Shown here: positions 22,393-34,089 of the stretch, piece after piece
Layout: each line of letters starts with the position of its first letter
Position numbering within the stretch: position 1 is the first letter of the stretch
Notes under the pieces: model-generated
Seen by the model: only the letters and a program-made list of their open reading frames with translations
Told to the model about the DNA's origin: nothing
Databases searched by the model: none
Assembly (NCBI GenBank): GCA_036417435.1
Contig: CM070913.1
Location: 21,730,680 to 21,794,679 of the forward strand
Origin: Inia geoffrensis
Lineage: Eukaryota > Chordata > Mammalia > Artiodactyla > Iniidae
Direction: 5' to 3'
DNA: 64,000 nt
Program-made: the position numbers and the translations under genes

Positions 22393-22890
22393 TGTATTAG
22401 TTTCCTGTGGCTGCTGTGATAAACTATCACAAACGCAGGGCCTTAAACAACAGTAACTTATTCTCTCATTGCTATGGAGGCCAGAAGTCCAAAGTCAGTT
22501 TCGTTGGCTGGAAACAAGGTGTGACAGGGCTGCACTCCCTCTGGAGGCTTTAGGGGGAGAATCTGTTCCTTGCCTCTTCTGTTTTCTGGTGGTTCCCAGT
22601 ATCCCTTGGTTTGTGGCCACATCACTCTAACCTCTGCCTCCTTAGTCACACTGCTTCCTCCTCTTCTGTGTATGAAAGCTCACCTCTGCTTCCCTCTCAC
22701 AAAGGCACATGGGATTGCATTTGTATCTCAGCAAGAAAATCCAGGATCCTTATCTAAAGATCCTTAACCGAGTCACATCTACAGAGAACTGCCCCCCCTT
22801 TTTTTGGTGCCACATACAATAACATTCATAGGTTCCAGGGATTGAGACAGAGATATCTTTTAGGGGACTCTTTTTCAGCCTATCACAACA
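22393..22890 (-). mobile_element. MLT1-type MaLR solo LTR
   Basis: Antisense MLT1 landmarks in order: 'tgtattagtttcctgtggctgctgtgataaactatcacaaacg', 'ggccttaaacaacagtaacttattctctcattgctatggaggccagaagtcc', 'tccctctggaggctttagg', 'ccttaaccgagtcac', ending 'cagcctatcacaaca'. About 500 bp, so nearly complete. No clear 5 bp TSD. Confidence 0.85.
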
Positions 22891-23470
22891 CTGAACCATC
22901 AATCAATCTTAATATTAAGCAAAATGGGATAAATACATTATTCTTACCCTACTCCTCCCCCACCTCCAAATGACTCAATTTAATCAAGAACCTATCTCTA
23001 ACTATTGATTTATAGGGGATGGGGGAACATATTATATGACACCAAAAGGATATAATCAGTCAAATCCAGCAATTCTTCAAGACAAAAGACTCAATTCTCA
23101 ATTTCTATAATAAGCATGCCAAACAAAAGAGGGAAATAATTACACATCAAAAGAGATATAAGAGCATATTAACTATATGTAATCTCCACCAAATCTTGTT
23201 TGAATTCTGAATTGAGCAAAACAACTATTAAAAAAAGGCATATTTGAGACAATCAGGAAAAACTGAACACAAATTGATGATATGGAGGAATTGTGGGGGG
23301 TTTTTTGCGGGGGAATCTGATAATATTGTGGTTGTGTTAAAAGAGAAAAGTTAGATACGCCTACTGAAATAAGTGAAGTGATATGTCTAGAATTAGCTTT
23401 AAAATACTGCAGCAACAAATAAATAAACAACAAATTAAAAACAAATAAACAATTTTAAAAAGGAATGGGA

Positions 23471-23905
23471 TACAGAGTGAAGTAAGTCAGAAAGAGAAGA
23501 ACAAATACCATATGCTAACACATATATATGGAATCTAAAAAAAAAAAGTCATTCTGATGAACCTAGGGGCAAGATGGGAATAAAGACGCAGACCTACTAG
23601 AGAATGGATTTGAGGACGTGGGGACGGGGAAGGGTAAGCTGGGATGAAGTGAGAGAGTGGCATGGACATATATACACTACCAAAGTAAAACAGATAGCTA
23701 GTGGGAAGCAGCCGCACAGCACAGGGAGATCAGCTCGGTGCTTTGTGACCACCTAGAGGGGTGGGATAGGGAGGGTGGGAGGGAGACGCAAGAGGGAGGG
23801 GATATGGGGATATATGTATATGTATAGCTGATTCACTTTGTTATAAAGCAGAAATGAACACACCATTGTAAAGCAATCATACTCCAATAAAAATGTTAAA
23901 AAAAA
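23471..23905 (+). mobile_element. Recent L1 3' end, 5'-truncated (cetartiodactyl-type L1)
   Basis: 'tacagagtgaagtaagtcagaaagag' through 'gatcagctcggtgctttgtgaccacctagaggggtggg' to 'aaagcaatcatactccaataaaaatg' and an A-tail. This is the L1 3'UTR typical of whales and artiodactyls and is well preserved. A 14 bp TSD (aaaaaggaatggga) lies at 23457-23470 and 23906-23919. Confidence 0.92.
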
Positions 23906-24022
23906 AAAAAGGAATGGGAAGGGAAAGATAAAATAAGAACAGCAGATGTTAATTGTTGAACCATTAAAGCAGCCTTTCTATTTTTATGCATATTTGAAAA
24001 TTTCCAGAATAAGTTTACATTT

Positions 24023-24028
<6 letters not shown>

Positions 24029-24080
<52 letters not shown>
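24029..24080. repeat. (TG)n microsatellite
   Basis: About 26 TG units with one CG near the 3' end. Likely length-polymorphic. Confidence 0.95.
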
Positions 24081-24081
<1 letters not shown>

Positions 24082-24474
24082 CATACATACGACAGTGCAG
24101 CATGTCCCCAGTAAGACCAGGTTTAACTGACCATCCTCATGTCTGGCCTCACTGCCTGGAGGAAAGTTCTATGGAGTGGTAACATCCACTTCACCTCTTA
24201 GGGCTGTTGTGAGGTATCAGAGAACTAGATAAGAACAAGGGGCACACAGAAGCTATTCCTGAACCTTCAGTCTGTAGCTTGGCTTTTATAGAAAGATATC
24301 CGCCTGGGAACTCATTGATAAGCACTAAAATTTCTGTAAGAGCTTGGCGTGCTGTTCACAGATACCATTCATCACCTCCCCGAATCCTCCAGGATTTGTG
24401 TCATTGAGGTAACTCCAAATTAGAATGGGAAAGAGTAGAGTGTGTAAACACAGAAGGCACATAACAGCCAAAAG
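24081..24474. other. Unassigned sequence
   Basis: About 390 bp between the TG repeat and the L1M piece. Nothing recognised. Confidence 0.5.
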
Positions 24475-25020
24475 GAGGAAGCAACCTAAATGTCCATCAA
24501 GAAATGAATGGCTAAAACCAAACAACCAGGAACTATCACCACCAGCATCACAACAATAAAAGTTAAGGTCAAATATTTAGAAAATATAAAGAGGTTTAGT
24601 TATTATAAAAGAGATGAATGGCTAAACAAATTGTGATATATTCACACAATGGAATATTTTTCAGTCATACAAGGAATGGAGTGCTGATATATACTATGAT
24701 ATGGACAAACTGTGGAAACATGATGCTAAGTGAAAGAAGCCAGACACAAAGAGTCCCACATTGCATGACTCCATTTGTATAAAATATCCAGAATAGGTAA
24801 ATCTACAGTGAGAGAGAGCAGATTAGTGATCTTTAGGAGCTGAGTGGAGCGACTATTTAATGTGTGAGGGGTTTCCTTTTAGGATAATGAAAATGCTTTG
24901 GAGCTGGAAGGAGGTGATGGTCACACAACAATGTGTGTGTGCTGAATGTCACTGAACTGTTCACTTTGAAATGGTTTGTTTTATGTTAGTCCAATAAGGT
25001 GTTATTTAAAAAAAATTTAA
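24475..25020 (+). mobile_element. L1M 3' end (ORF2 tail and 3'UTR)
   Basis: 'aacctaaatgtccatcaag' and, after an insertion, 'gaatggctaaacaaattgtgatatattcacacaatggaatatttttcag' are the end of L1 ORF2. Then 'gctaagtgaaagaagccagacac', 'gaactgttcactttgaaatgg' and a short A-run are an L1MB-type 3'UTR. No intact frame remains. Confidence 0.85.
24517..24610 (+). mobile_element. Unidentified 94 bp insertion with 16 bp flanking repeat
   Basis: The L1M sequence is split by 94 bp. The flanks 24501-24516 (gaaatgaatggctaaa) and 24611-24626 (gagatgaatggctaaa) match at 15 of 16 positions, like a TSD, and the insert ends in 'ttataaaa'. The body matches no family I recognise. It may be a short retrotransposed piece of another RNA. 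Confidence 0.5.
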
Positions 25021-25069
25021 GCAGAAAAATAACGTGATTAGGTTTGTTCTTAAAAAGAGTAACTCTAGG

Positions 25070-25267
25070 GATTCCCTGGTGGCGCAGTGGTTGAGAGTCC
25101 GCTTGCGATGCAGGGAACACGGGTTTATGTCCTGGTCCGGGAAGATCCCACATGCCGCGGAGCGGCTAGGCCCGTGAGCCATGGCCGCTGAGCCTGCGCA
25201 TCCGGAGCCTGTGCTCCGCAATGGGAGAGGCCACAACAGTGAGAGACCCGCGTACAGCAAAAAAAAA
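25070..25267 (+). mobile_element. CHR-2-like cetacean SINE
   Basis: Complete CHR-2 body ('ggcgcagtggttgagagtcc', 'gatcccacatgccgcggagcgg') with an A-tail. An 18 bp TSD (aaaaagagtaactctagg) lies at 25052-25069 and 25268-25285 and is perfect, so the insertion is fairly recent. The 5' end reads 'gggattccc' instead of 'gggcttccc'. The B-box region is altered ('gggtttatgtcc'). Confidence 0.95.
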
Positions 25268-25285
25268 AAAAAGAGTAACTCTAGG

Positions 25286-27480
25286 AGCGATGTAAGAACA
25301 GATTAAAGATGGACAAGATTAAAGCAGAGGGAATACAGAAAAACATGAGTGTTGGGCAAGATGGATTCAACTGCCCCTCTCCCTTAAAACTTACATCCTG
25401 AAGCAAGCCCAAAGAAGCCACCCTTAATGTCTCAACTCTGAAACCCATCTCGTCCCTTTTTGGTATTCCAATGCTTCCGAGAATCACATAGGCTCCCAAG
25501 CCTCTAGAAGAGTTCCAGGAGTTGAAGTGTTAATATCCAACATACAGCATATTTTCAGGAAGCATGAAAGATATGATCTTAATATCCTCCTGTTTCCCCA
25601 TCCTTTGAGAGCCTTACCCAGGAAGAAGGAGAGAGTGTCTACAAAGTAGACGGTGTTTGGGCTTCTGGGTCCTTTGGACCTGAATTTGAATCTGAGCATT
25701 GTGTGATGTTCTCCTATAAAACAGGTTGTGTGAGGATTACATGAAAGGACAAGTGCCCAGGATACAGTGGGCACACATAAATATTTTTCATTAGTGTACT
25801 GAAGTTTTCACTTGAACCTAAACTGGGATTCAGACATGACTGTACATATAGAGTGAAATGTTGAGTAAGACTATCCTCAGGGGAGACTGAAGTTCTCTAG
25901 GAAAATCATGTATTCTAAGGTAAGAATGAGGTCAGAACAATGCATTAGAGTCCAGTAAAAAAAAATAAATAAATAATAAAGAGTTTCATATTGCAGGAAG
26001 AAATGATTTTAAGTCACTCAAATCTATTTTAAAATCAATCTCATGAACTCACTCCTTGGTTATGGGTGAGGGGAGGCCATAAATAAAACTGAAATAGCTG
26101 CTTTGCTAAAAATCAAAAACAAGCAAACGATAGTACCGTGTTGATACCCTGAAAACCAGGGGACGACTTTCAAAGCACTTATAATATCAAGCAAGGGTAC
26201 CACCCAGTCAGAACAGATGCCAGCCATGAACAGCCATGAACTGTGAGGAGCTCAAAGGTCATTGCCACCAAAAGATACCATAAAAGGTGAAGGAAAGGCA
26301 TCCCCTCCATTTGCTGGCAATCACAGGGACCCAGAGCACAGCAGATGCTCACTTCCGTGTGGTTCCCTCTGGACCCCTGGTGAGAGGCAGCATCGAGGTT
26401 GTGCTGGTTGGTGCCATGGCATGCCTCCATTGCTGGCTGCCACTCCTCTTTGAGCAACTTCAGAGACACGCCTTACAAACTGGTTCATACCACTTGCTCC
26501 AAATGAAGACCAAGATTTGGGGTTTAGGATTAAGGATTTTTAAATTGTTAAATTGCAAGGAAGGGTTTTTTTCTTCTCTTAAAACTAAATGATTTAAATT
26601 GAATGCATGGAATAGCTGCATTCTCAGACGGTATAATTAGTTAAGATGCATAACTCTGCAACAGTCGAGCTGCTTTTAAAGGTAAACCCAGAAATGAATA
26701 CTGAATTTAAAAATCCAACTGTTTGCTTTCACTTACAATTTTAAATTAAGATACTAGATAGGATCTTCCATCCATTAGTCAAAGGCAATCCTAAGAGAAG
26801 GCAGACAAAAGACCTTATACTCCGGTATAATCCCTTTTCTAACCCAGCATCCTAAGACACTCATACAGGTTGGCACTGAATTTAAGCTCCAAATCACTCA
26901 AATCAAAAAGAGGTATTCTCAGTCTGTCGTCAGGAAGCAAGCTCTCCAAGGTGTATTTTTATCCCAGCCTCATCTAAGTTATGACAACTCACCTGGTTGG
27001 TTTCTGCCATTTGAGTAGAGAGAGGCATCAAAGTGACAGGACATCACTCTCTGTGTTCCGTGTGAGGTGTGATGGAGAAGAAAAACAAACCTGGGGGAAC
27101 AGATGTCAAAGTATTTCCAAGACATCTCCAGATTGGAGAGATACAGGGCACTATTTAGGCTTTTTCTTACCCAGGGCTCTTCTGAAGTTGAAACTCCTGC
27201 CTCTTCGATAGGCACTTATTTATTTATTTGCCTGATGGTTTACTTATTAACTTTACCGCTTTGATCCTGCCTCATCTCTCTATCCTTAGGGTTCCTGAAA
27301 CGTGGAGCCCTAAAATGCTGTGCTCCTGGTCATTGTCTCGAACCCTGGATTTCTGCACTGAGCACACTCTTCCCATTGCTGAATCAGATTAATACTGGGC
27401 TAACATGCCTTTCTGGAGACCCCGATCCTTAGGCCACACTGATTTTCCACATTGGAAAATGGCGGCATCTAGTGCTTGCT
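25286..27480. other. Unassigned 2.2 kb
   Basis: No confident transposon body. An (aaat)n patch at 25956-25979 may be an old tail. Short frames on both strands at 26179-26592 and 26979-27215 show no domain. No gene signal. Confidence 0.4.
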
Positions 27481-27483
27481 TAA

Positions 27484-27640
27484 TCGAAATAGATTAGATA
27501 GATACAGATAGATACAGGTATAGATATGAATATATAGTCATGAAATATACTAGCATACCTATATATGTATATGTTACATCTATATAATATCTATATCTCT
27601 ATGTATATTATATATAGAGAGAGATGTTACAGCTATCAGG
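27484..27640. repeat. GATA/TA-rich simple repeat
   Basis: Imperfect (gata)n and (tatc)n units grading into TA/AGAG tracts. It contains inverted TATA-rich segments that could form hairpins. Confidence 0.75.
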
Positions 27641-27749
27641 GACCTTCTAATCTACACATTAGATGACTGTCAAATCTAGCCACCCACCTAATTTCCAGAT
27701 GAAGTATATTTTTGCTGTCACTGCTGGGATTATTTTCATGACTTTAGAT

Positions 27750-29225
27750 TTCCTGTAATTGCACATGCATTTCAACGTTTTCCATTTTATTTTCTGCTTT
27801 CTTACCATACTTTTTCTAGGATTCTTTTTTACTCCTTTTCTAACTTCTTTTGGAGTGATGGAGTTTCATTTATTCTCATGTTTTCTTCTACTGGTTTGGA
27901 AGATAGATGTTTCTATTATTTTAGTTATTATTCTTAATTTTTTAACATGAGTCCTGATCTAATAGGGTCTAAGGTTAATCGATGTTTCTATTCTGCTCTC
28001 CTATGGCATGAGCCTCAGAATATTGTACTTTAGCTCTGATCATCCCCCTCCCCTTCCCACTGTACATGCTACTTTGTCTGATATTCAGTTCTACCTTATT
28101 TTCAGATCCTACCAAATTATTCATCTTTATTACCATTGCTGTTTTACATAATCATTTGTTGCTTATATAAACTCACTTATTTACCGGTTTCTTTGCTCAC
28201 CATCCCGCATCTCCTTCCTTTGGAGTTTAGATCCCTATTTCCTGAGTCACATCTTTATTCTGTGCATCCAGCATGGGTCTGATAGTGTCAAGCACTCAGT
28301 TTTTACCTGATAATCTGTTTCACTCTTATTCATGAGTGATAGCGTAACTGGATACAAAATCGACAGGTTTGCAGTGATTCCCCTCAGTGCTTTGAAGCCA
28401 TTGTCTTCCTCATTCTCCTGTTAATGAGAAGGTTACAGTCAGTGTGATTGTTCTGTTAGAAGTGATTTGTCTTTTCTCTCTTGTTACTCTTAAGATTTTC
28501 TGCTGGTCTTTGGCATTTTTATAAACTGTGTCCAGCTATTGCCTAATCCCACTTGGGCCTCCTAAACCTGACGTTTCATATCTTTCATCAAATCTGCCAG
28601 ATTCTAAGCCTCATCTCTTCACATGCTCCCTCTGCCCCACTTTATCCTCTCTTTCTGGCACTCTCCTCAGAGCACTCTTTCTCTCCTTTTAAAAATATTT
28701 TTCTTGTCCTAATCTCTCCAAGCTACAGTTTGGGAACATCTTTACTGAACTGTTAGGAACCCTTGGTTAAACTATCTGCTGTGCTTTTCACATCAATATG
28801 TATATGTTTCCATTTTAGAAATTCAATTTCTTTTCAAAGCTTCCCATTCTTTATTCATAGTGTTTCATGCTATTCTGATTTCTTTCTTTCCTTAATCACT
28901 TTAAATATATTTTAGAATCTCCCTCTAACAGTCTATTGCTTGAAGTTCTTTGGGTTCTAAACCTTCTAGCTGGCATGTGTGCTATCACCCATTGTGGATT
29001 ATTTCCTCCTGTGTTTCATAACTGTGGGTTGGGCGTGCATCTTCGGCTCCCCTGCAACCCACCCCGCCCCAGGATAACAGTGATGTCATGCTCAGGTCTT
29101 TAGTACTTCTTGTTTGGGCTGAAGATTCTCTCACTCTCCTTACTTCTCTAAAACCTCAGCTGTGTATTTAGAAACATGTTTATCAATTTTTTTGTCCACC
29201 TTTCTGGGGTATTTTTTTCCCATTT
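27750..29225 (-). mobile_element. Old L1 5' half (ORF1 region), antisense
   Basis: The plus strand carries antisense L1 ORF1-region landmarks: 'ggagtttagatccctatttcctgagtc', 'gaagccattgtcttcctcattctcctgttaatgagaagg', 'cttttctctcttgttactcttaagattttctg', 'cctctgccccactttatcc', 'cagttctacc'. The L1 strand is minus. The same L1 region appears in sense at 57080-58735. All frames are broken. Confidence 0.75.
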
Positions 29226-29234
29226 CTTTTTGTA

Positions 29235-29390
29235 TTTTATTTTACTCTTTTTTAACATCTTTATTGGAGTATAGTTGCTTTACAATGTTGTGTTGGTTTC
29301 TGCTGTAATAACAAAGTGAATCAGCTATACGTATGCATATAACCCCATATCCCCTCCCTCTTGCATCTCTTCGTAGTGAGGTGGATGGGG
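29235..29390 (-). mobile_element. L1 3' end, antisense (cetartiodactyl-type)
   Basis: 'cttttttaacatctttattggagtatagttgctttacaatg' followed by 'ggtttctgctgtaataacaaagtgaatcagctatacgtatg' and 'cccctccctcttgcatctc'. This is the reverse complement of the 3' end seen in sense at 23471-23905. Short and strongly 5'-truncated. Confidence 0.85.
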
Positions 29391-29544
29391 TCTTTTTTTT
29401 GCAAGAATTTCTTCAGGTTATCTAATCCAACTGTTGCCAGAGCAGATGTCACATTCCCAAGAATTAAAATGACAAGGACAGGAAGACATGATCGAGAATG
29501 AAATTAACTAACTAACTAGAATACACACATTGTTGGCCCTTCCC

Positions 29545-29612
29545 AGAACTCTTTGTCTGGCTTACTTGTATTCATTCTTCAAGCCTCCACCTAAACAGTA
29601 AGAAAACCAGTC
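29545..29612 (+). repeat. Possible L2 fragment
   Basis: 'ctggcttacttgtattcattcttcaagcctccacctaaac' resembles the sense L2 'ctactcatccttcaagactcagctcaaa' block. Short. Confidence 0.4.
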
Positions 29613-29829
29613 AGTTCTTGTTTCTATTTCCACTACTCCGTCTACTTCTCCTGTCATAACTCTCACCATGCTTTACCGGAATCATTTGTCTCCTGCCTTT
29701 CCAAGGAGGAAGGGAGACCGAAAAGGAACAAACATAAAAATGTTTTTGTGAATAACACACACAAGTGATGATAAACACTACGGGGAAAAATAAAGCCTGG
29801 TGAGGAGATGGAGAGTGATGGAATGAGAT

Positions 29830-30300
29830 GAGCTCTGGCAACTTGACCAGAGACCTGAGCGAGATGAGGGAGCAAAGCAGCGGGGTATCTGGGCAGGGGT
29901 TAGGGGAGCAAAGCCCCCTTCAGTGTTGCAGGCACTGTGTTTGGGAAGAAGTCAGTGAGGGGGAGGGGTGGGCAACAGGGACGAGGAGAAGCCAGGAAGG
30001 ACAACACAGGAAGGACTTGGAGTTCTCTTATGAGTGAGGTTTGATGCCCCGGAAGGTTTTGAATGATCTGGCTTACATTTCAGAAGACTACCACTGATGA
30101 ATCATGAGTAACAGGAGTGGAAACAGGGAGACCCAATTAGGAAACTGATGCAATTGTTTAGGCAAATAAAGGATGGTGGCTTGAGTAGAACAATAACTGC
30201 AGGAGTGGTGAGAAGTGATTGGACTCTGGATTAACTTTAAGCGCAGAGTCCAGTGGATTTGCTGACTGCATCACTCTAGCTTTGTATTTGTAGATTGACT
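29830..30300 (-). repeat. LINE L2 fragment
   Basis: Antisense L2 order is kept: 'gagacctgagcgagatgagggagc', 'ttgcaggcactgtg', 'ggttttgaatgatctgg', 'acccaattaggaaactgatgcaattgtttaggcaa' (the L2 'gttaggaggctattgcagtagtccagg' block). Confidence 0.7.
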
Positions 30301-32014
30301 GAATGAAGTTGTGAATAAGTGAATGAATGCATTACGTCCAGGCCCTCTTTGACACCATTTACATTGTTGAAATGCAAATCGTATGTTTTGCTGGTGTGGT
30401 TAAAGTGGGCCTAAGTTAAATATTGTTACCCATGCTTTATAAGTACTAGATCTCCTGCTTTCTGGCCAAGCACTTTTATTTGCTTGTTTGTTTGTTTATT
30501 ATTTTTACAGATTTTAGATCTATTGTCCATCCTCTGCTAGAATTTGGAATTGCTCTATGTCAGCTCTCTGACTGACACTCAAGTAGGCCATTGGTAAATT
30601 TGCCTCAGTCATACATTTGTTCTGAAATCCTTATTTATGTTTTCAAGAAAAATGTATTTGGCCAAACAAACATTTTGGTTTCAGAATGAACACTGCACAG
30701 TTCTCATTTTATTGTCAATTTGTTTCAGGATGATGTTCAACAGGGTTGACTGGTAAAGTTCACTGCTCAATAAAAGACATCAAGACACATCTTCCAAACG
30801 ACTGGCCTTTCAAAACAATACGGTGACTATTTAAATGTTACTGTGGACATACCTACTACAGCTTTTAACGGATTTCAATGAAATTTAAAAGTCACAGAGA
30901 TAAATGTCTTAAATGAATCTGTAAATTCATTGATAATTTTCTAATCAATCCTACTTTTATTAAATTATCTTTTGAAACTTTAATTAAAATTTTAATTAAT
31001 GACATTTATGAACCACAATAATGTCTTCTAATTATGGGATTATACCAAGTGAAGTCTTCTGTTCACAGAACTACTGGTTAAGATGCCCCAAATCACCAAG
31101 GATACATTATCTTTTCTCCATAATGTACATCACATAGAAAAGTGCCCTTGTGATTAGTGCTCTTTATGCTTCATATAGTACATTAGCAGAATCTCAAGTG
31201 CTGACACTATAATAAGTGTACGGCTCTATAAGCCATGCCAAGCAAATCAGTGCCAAATGTGCCTGGCTTTCATGGTGGCAACTTCAGAGAAGACACAAGT
31301 TAGCTGAAGGATGCTATTCAGGGGAAAACTTCAAAAATCACAACATCTTGGGTTGGAAGGAACTTGAAAGACTGTCTGTTTCCAGCCCTCCATCCACCTT
31401 AGACTTTACTTGATTCGTAACGGCAAGTCCTTTTGCTACACCAATCTTAATAACACATTTTGAATCCAACAGTCTGCTGGACTCTGCACTGGGGTGAATC
31501 TGGAGACAGTTAAGCAGAATCTACCCGTCTCTAAGTTTTCCACAGGTTGCCTGCATTTGGCACTTGGCTCTCCAAACAAAGCCAAACAAGACCTCTAAGA
31601 CTTCATCTCACTTAAGAAGAACATTAAGGATAGGGTGCAGGTTTTGTGCTGCACTCAGTCTAGGTTGGAGAGGTAGGGCAAGGATGGTGAGACCACCTCT
31701 AGCATACATTAACAGACCCCTTCTTCCAGGATCACGCCCCATGAAAGCAAATGAGTCTTCTGTTCTGTCCTTGAGAGAAATGGAGTGGCCTCAGCCACAG
31801 CACATTTTCTTCCCTGTGCAAAACATTCTACCACTCCGGTACTCTGAACAGAAGAGTTCTGAAGCTTGTTTTCTCTCTCCCTCCTTCTATCCACCCTGCA
31901 CTACAGTGTTGCCGCTTACCACTTCACAGCAGTTAACTTTCCATCCAGAGAAAGCTTGCCCTAAACCAGGCTGTCATTCGTAACAATAATCACTGTGTCA
32001 GCCTTTGGTTAATG
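30301..32014. promoter_or_regulatory. Candidate regulatory unique sequence with AT-palindrome
   Basis: No transposon recognised. Contains an exact POU octamer (ATGCAAAT, 30372-30379) and a perfect 20 bp palindrome of TTAATTAA/AATT units at 30980-30999 that presents several homeodomain TAAT cores. An open frame of 139 codons at 31564-31983 has no domain. The regulatory role is inference; conservation was not tested. Confidence 0.3.
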
Positions 32015-32225
32015 ATCCTAGTAGCTAACCTTCATTCCACGCTAATCAGAGCATGATATTACATCACTGAATTTCACAGTACCCCATGAGGTAGGTGGCA
32101 CTGATATCCCCTTTCTGCAGATGAAGGCGTGGAGATTCAGAGAGGTTGAGACTCGTCCAAGTTCCTACCACCGGTCAGCTCTGGAGCCAGAATTCAAATC
32201 AGGTGTCTGATTCCTACTCCAGTTA
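32015..32225 (+). repeat. MIR SINE
   Basis: 'agtagctaaccttcattcc', 'cagtaccccatgaggtaggtggcactgatatcccc', 'agatgaaggcgtggagattcagagaggttgag', 'ggagccagaattcaaatcaggtgtctgattcctactccag': nearly the full MIR in order. Confidence 0.85.
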
Positions 32226-33454
32226 TTTAACCCCAAATGAAGCCGCACTTGATTGCCCCAGGACAACGGGGATGGTTACACTGAGAGCACGCGCACCTGC
32301 CCACACACCTGGCGCAAGTTCTTGGAATTCCAGACACCCCTTAAAGCACAGGCCTATGTCAACAAGAGTGTTCTAGAGGAGCTGAGGTTATCTGGGAATC
32401 TGGCTGCCAGTATTTGTGCTCTGATCTGCCCCGCTCCGTGCAACAACATAGACCCGACTTTCTTGAAGCCGCCAGCAGCGCAGGGCAGCCAAGACTAACA
32501 AGTGTAGGCACTGTGCAGGGTACGGGGGTGCATGAATAGCACCATTCTTTGCTGGCCAACACTGGCCCCATTGTTTCAGGCAATGAATAGAGCTGTGTGG
32601 GAAAAAAAAATTCACACACGAAGCAAAAAGCAGCAAAATTTGTCTCTTTGTGATGGTTTCAAGGCTGGGTGAAAAAGTCATTCTTCACCTGGTGCTCTTT
32701 TACATATTCTTTCACAAACAGAAAGCCCTTTCTGGCAAGGGGAGAGGCTTTCTCTAAAAAATTAAAAAGTTACAGGTCACAGTGCAGGTGAGAGCACCAA
32801 GAATCGACCTCGAAGCTGAACTGCGTTCATTCATTACAACATGAAGGGGAAGGAGAGGGATGGTGCCTCATTTGGACTTAGTATAGTTGAGCTGCTTTCC
32901 TACAATCATCTTGATCTATTCAAGACGGGCAGGTCTTGCCTGCATTTTCCTCGATTACAGAGGGAAAGTGAAGCACAGGGCATTAGCTACTGTATATGAT
33001 CAGGCTCTCATTTCAAGGTAAATAATTGCCAGACTTCTAGTTTCCTTCCAGGGTTAGGCTCAATGGGTCCCAGAACCATTTCTGGGGTTGCCTTGCTGGG
33101 CTGCAGTAATGACAACCAAGGGATCTATTCCTATCTCTGTCCCGTGAGCACCGTTAGATGAAATCAGAGTCCCACAAACCACTACATTAATTTAACTTCT
33201 ACATGTGGAAAATGGATTCCTCTCTTAAGATCAGGCACTAACATAGTTCTCTACAGGCTGGTGTCTTCTCTGAGAATCGCCTTCTCATCCTCAAACTATC
33301 TGTCAAATCACCACTGCAAATAGATATCCTATGATACAAATAATCCTTAATAGAGTGCTGAATAAATGATTATTTTTTTCTACCCTGGTGTCATACAGTT
33401 TGGTGAATTCAGTTGCCCCAAAATTGATATCCTTACTTTTGTAAAACTTTCAGA
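32226..33454. other. Unassigned 1.2 kb
   Basis: No confident repeat. Frames on both strands at 32253-32498 and 32359-32681 are short and without domains. A weak MIR-like patch may exist near 32930-32990. Confidence 0.4.
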
Positions 33455-33870
33455 AGCAGCCTAATACAGTGACAAAAGCGTGCCTGGGCTTCAGATGCCA
33501 ACTGATTGAAATCCTGGCCTATAGAGTATCTTCGAAGGGTGACTATGTGCTGGGTTGTCCTGGAAAGACCTCATTTATACTTGATGCCCTGGTATAACTG
33601 TGACTATTACGTTCTTTCACTCGAAAGTGTGTCTTGTTTAACTGATAGATGCTAAGGTCACCCTCTGGTTATGTCACTTTAGGCAAGCAATTTAACTTCA
33701 GTCAGCCTTGCTTTCCTCATTTATTAAATTAAAACAATACCGTCTACCTCCTAGGATTAGTGTTAGTGTTAGCGAGAATATATGTGTACATCCCTGATCA
33801 TTGTCAAGGCATAGCAGGGACTCAGTAAAGGGTGGCTATAGTTACTATTTCCTCTGGAGAAAGTGCTGTA
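33455..33870 (-). repeat. MIR SINE split by a DNA element
   Basis: Antisense MIR in two halves. Left is 33455-33535 ('gggcttcagatgcc...gaaatcctggcc'). Right is 33665-33870 ('ctggttatgtcactttaggcaagcaatttaacttcagtcagcc...ctcatttattaaattaaaac...ctcctaggattagtg...gcatagcagggactcagtaaa'). The halves join correctly once 33536-33664 is removed. Confidence 0.8.
33536..33664. mobile_element. Short TIR element nested in a MIR
   Basis: 129 bp with inverted ends agggtgac (33536-33543) and gtcaccct (33657-33664), sitting exactly at the break between the MIR halves. This is the structure of a MITE-like DNA transposon relic. I could not fix the family or the TSD. Confidence 0.55.
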
Positions 33871-34089
33871 GTAAAGTTAAAAAAAAAGGTAAAAGTAAAA
33901 AAAAAAATTAAGGGAATGACATTGAGTCATCAAGGTTTGATTTTGCCAAGTAAGACATAAGAGGAAACTATATGTCACCAATTACACACATCTTTTCATG
34001 AAAGACAGGTTATTTTAAAAGCTGAAAATGGAGGAAAGAAAATCTTAGAATAAAAGACAGTCCATTTAACTTAAGGTACTTATGATTAT
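33871..34089. other. A-rich unassigned sequence
   Basis: Two A-runs (33879-33886 and 33898-33907). No family recognised. Confidence 0.4.

Larger units (their letters stand above)
21720..24028 (+). mobile_element. Old retroelement 3' region (L1M-like), host of nested insertions
   Basis: Interrupted sequence that reads through 'gacatttgagacaatcaggaaaa' like, 'gatgatatggaggaattgtg', 'aatattgtggttgtgttaaaagagaaaag', 'gcctactgaaataagtgaag' and finally 'catatttgaaaatttccagaataag'. This is a familiar mammalian retroelement 3' end that I place in L1M without certainty. It is split by a CHR-2 SINE, an MLT1 LTR and a young L1 3' end. Confidence 0.5.

Noticed and set aside
31564..31983. 139-codon plus-strand frame as a possible exon
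   Set aside because: No recognisable family and no supported acceptor/donor pair; composition is not distinct from the surrounding sequence.
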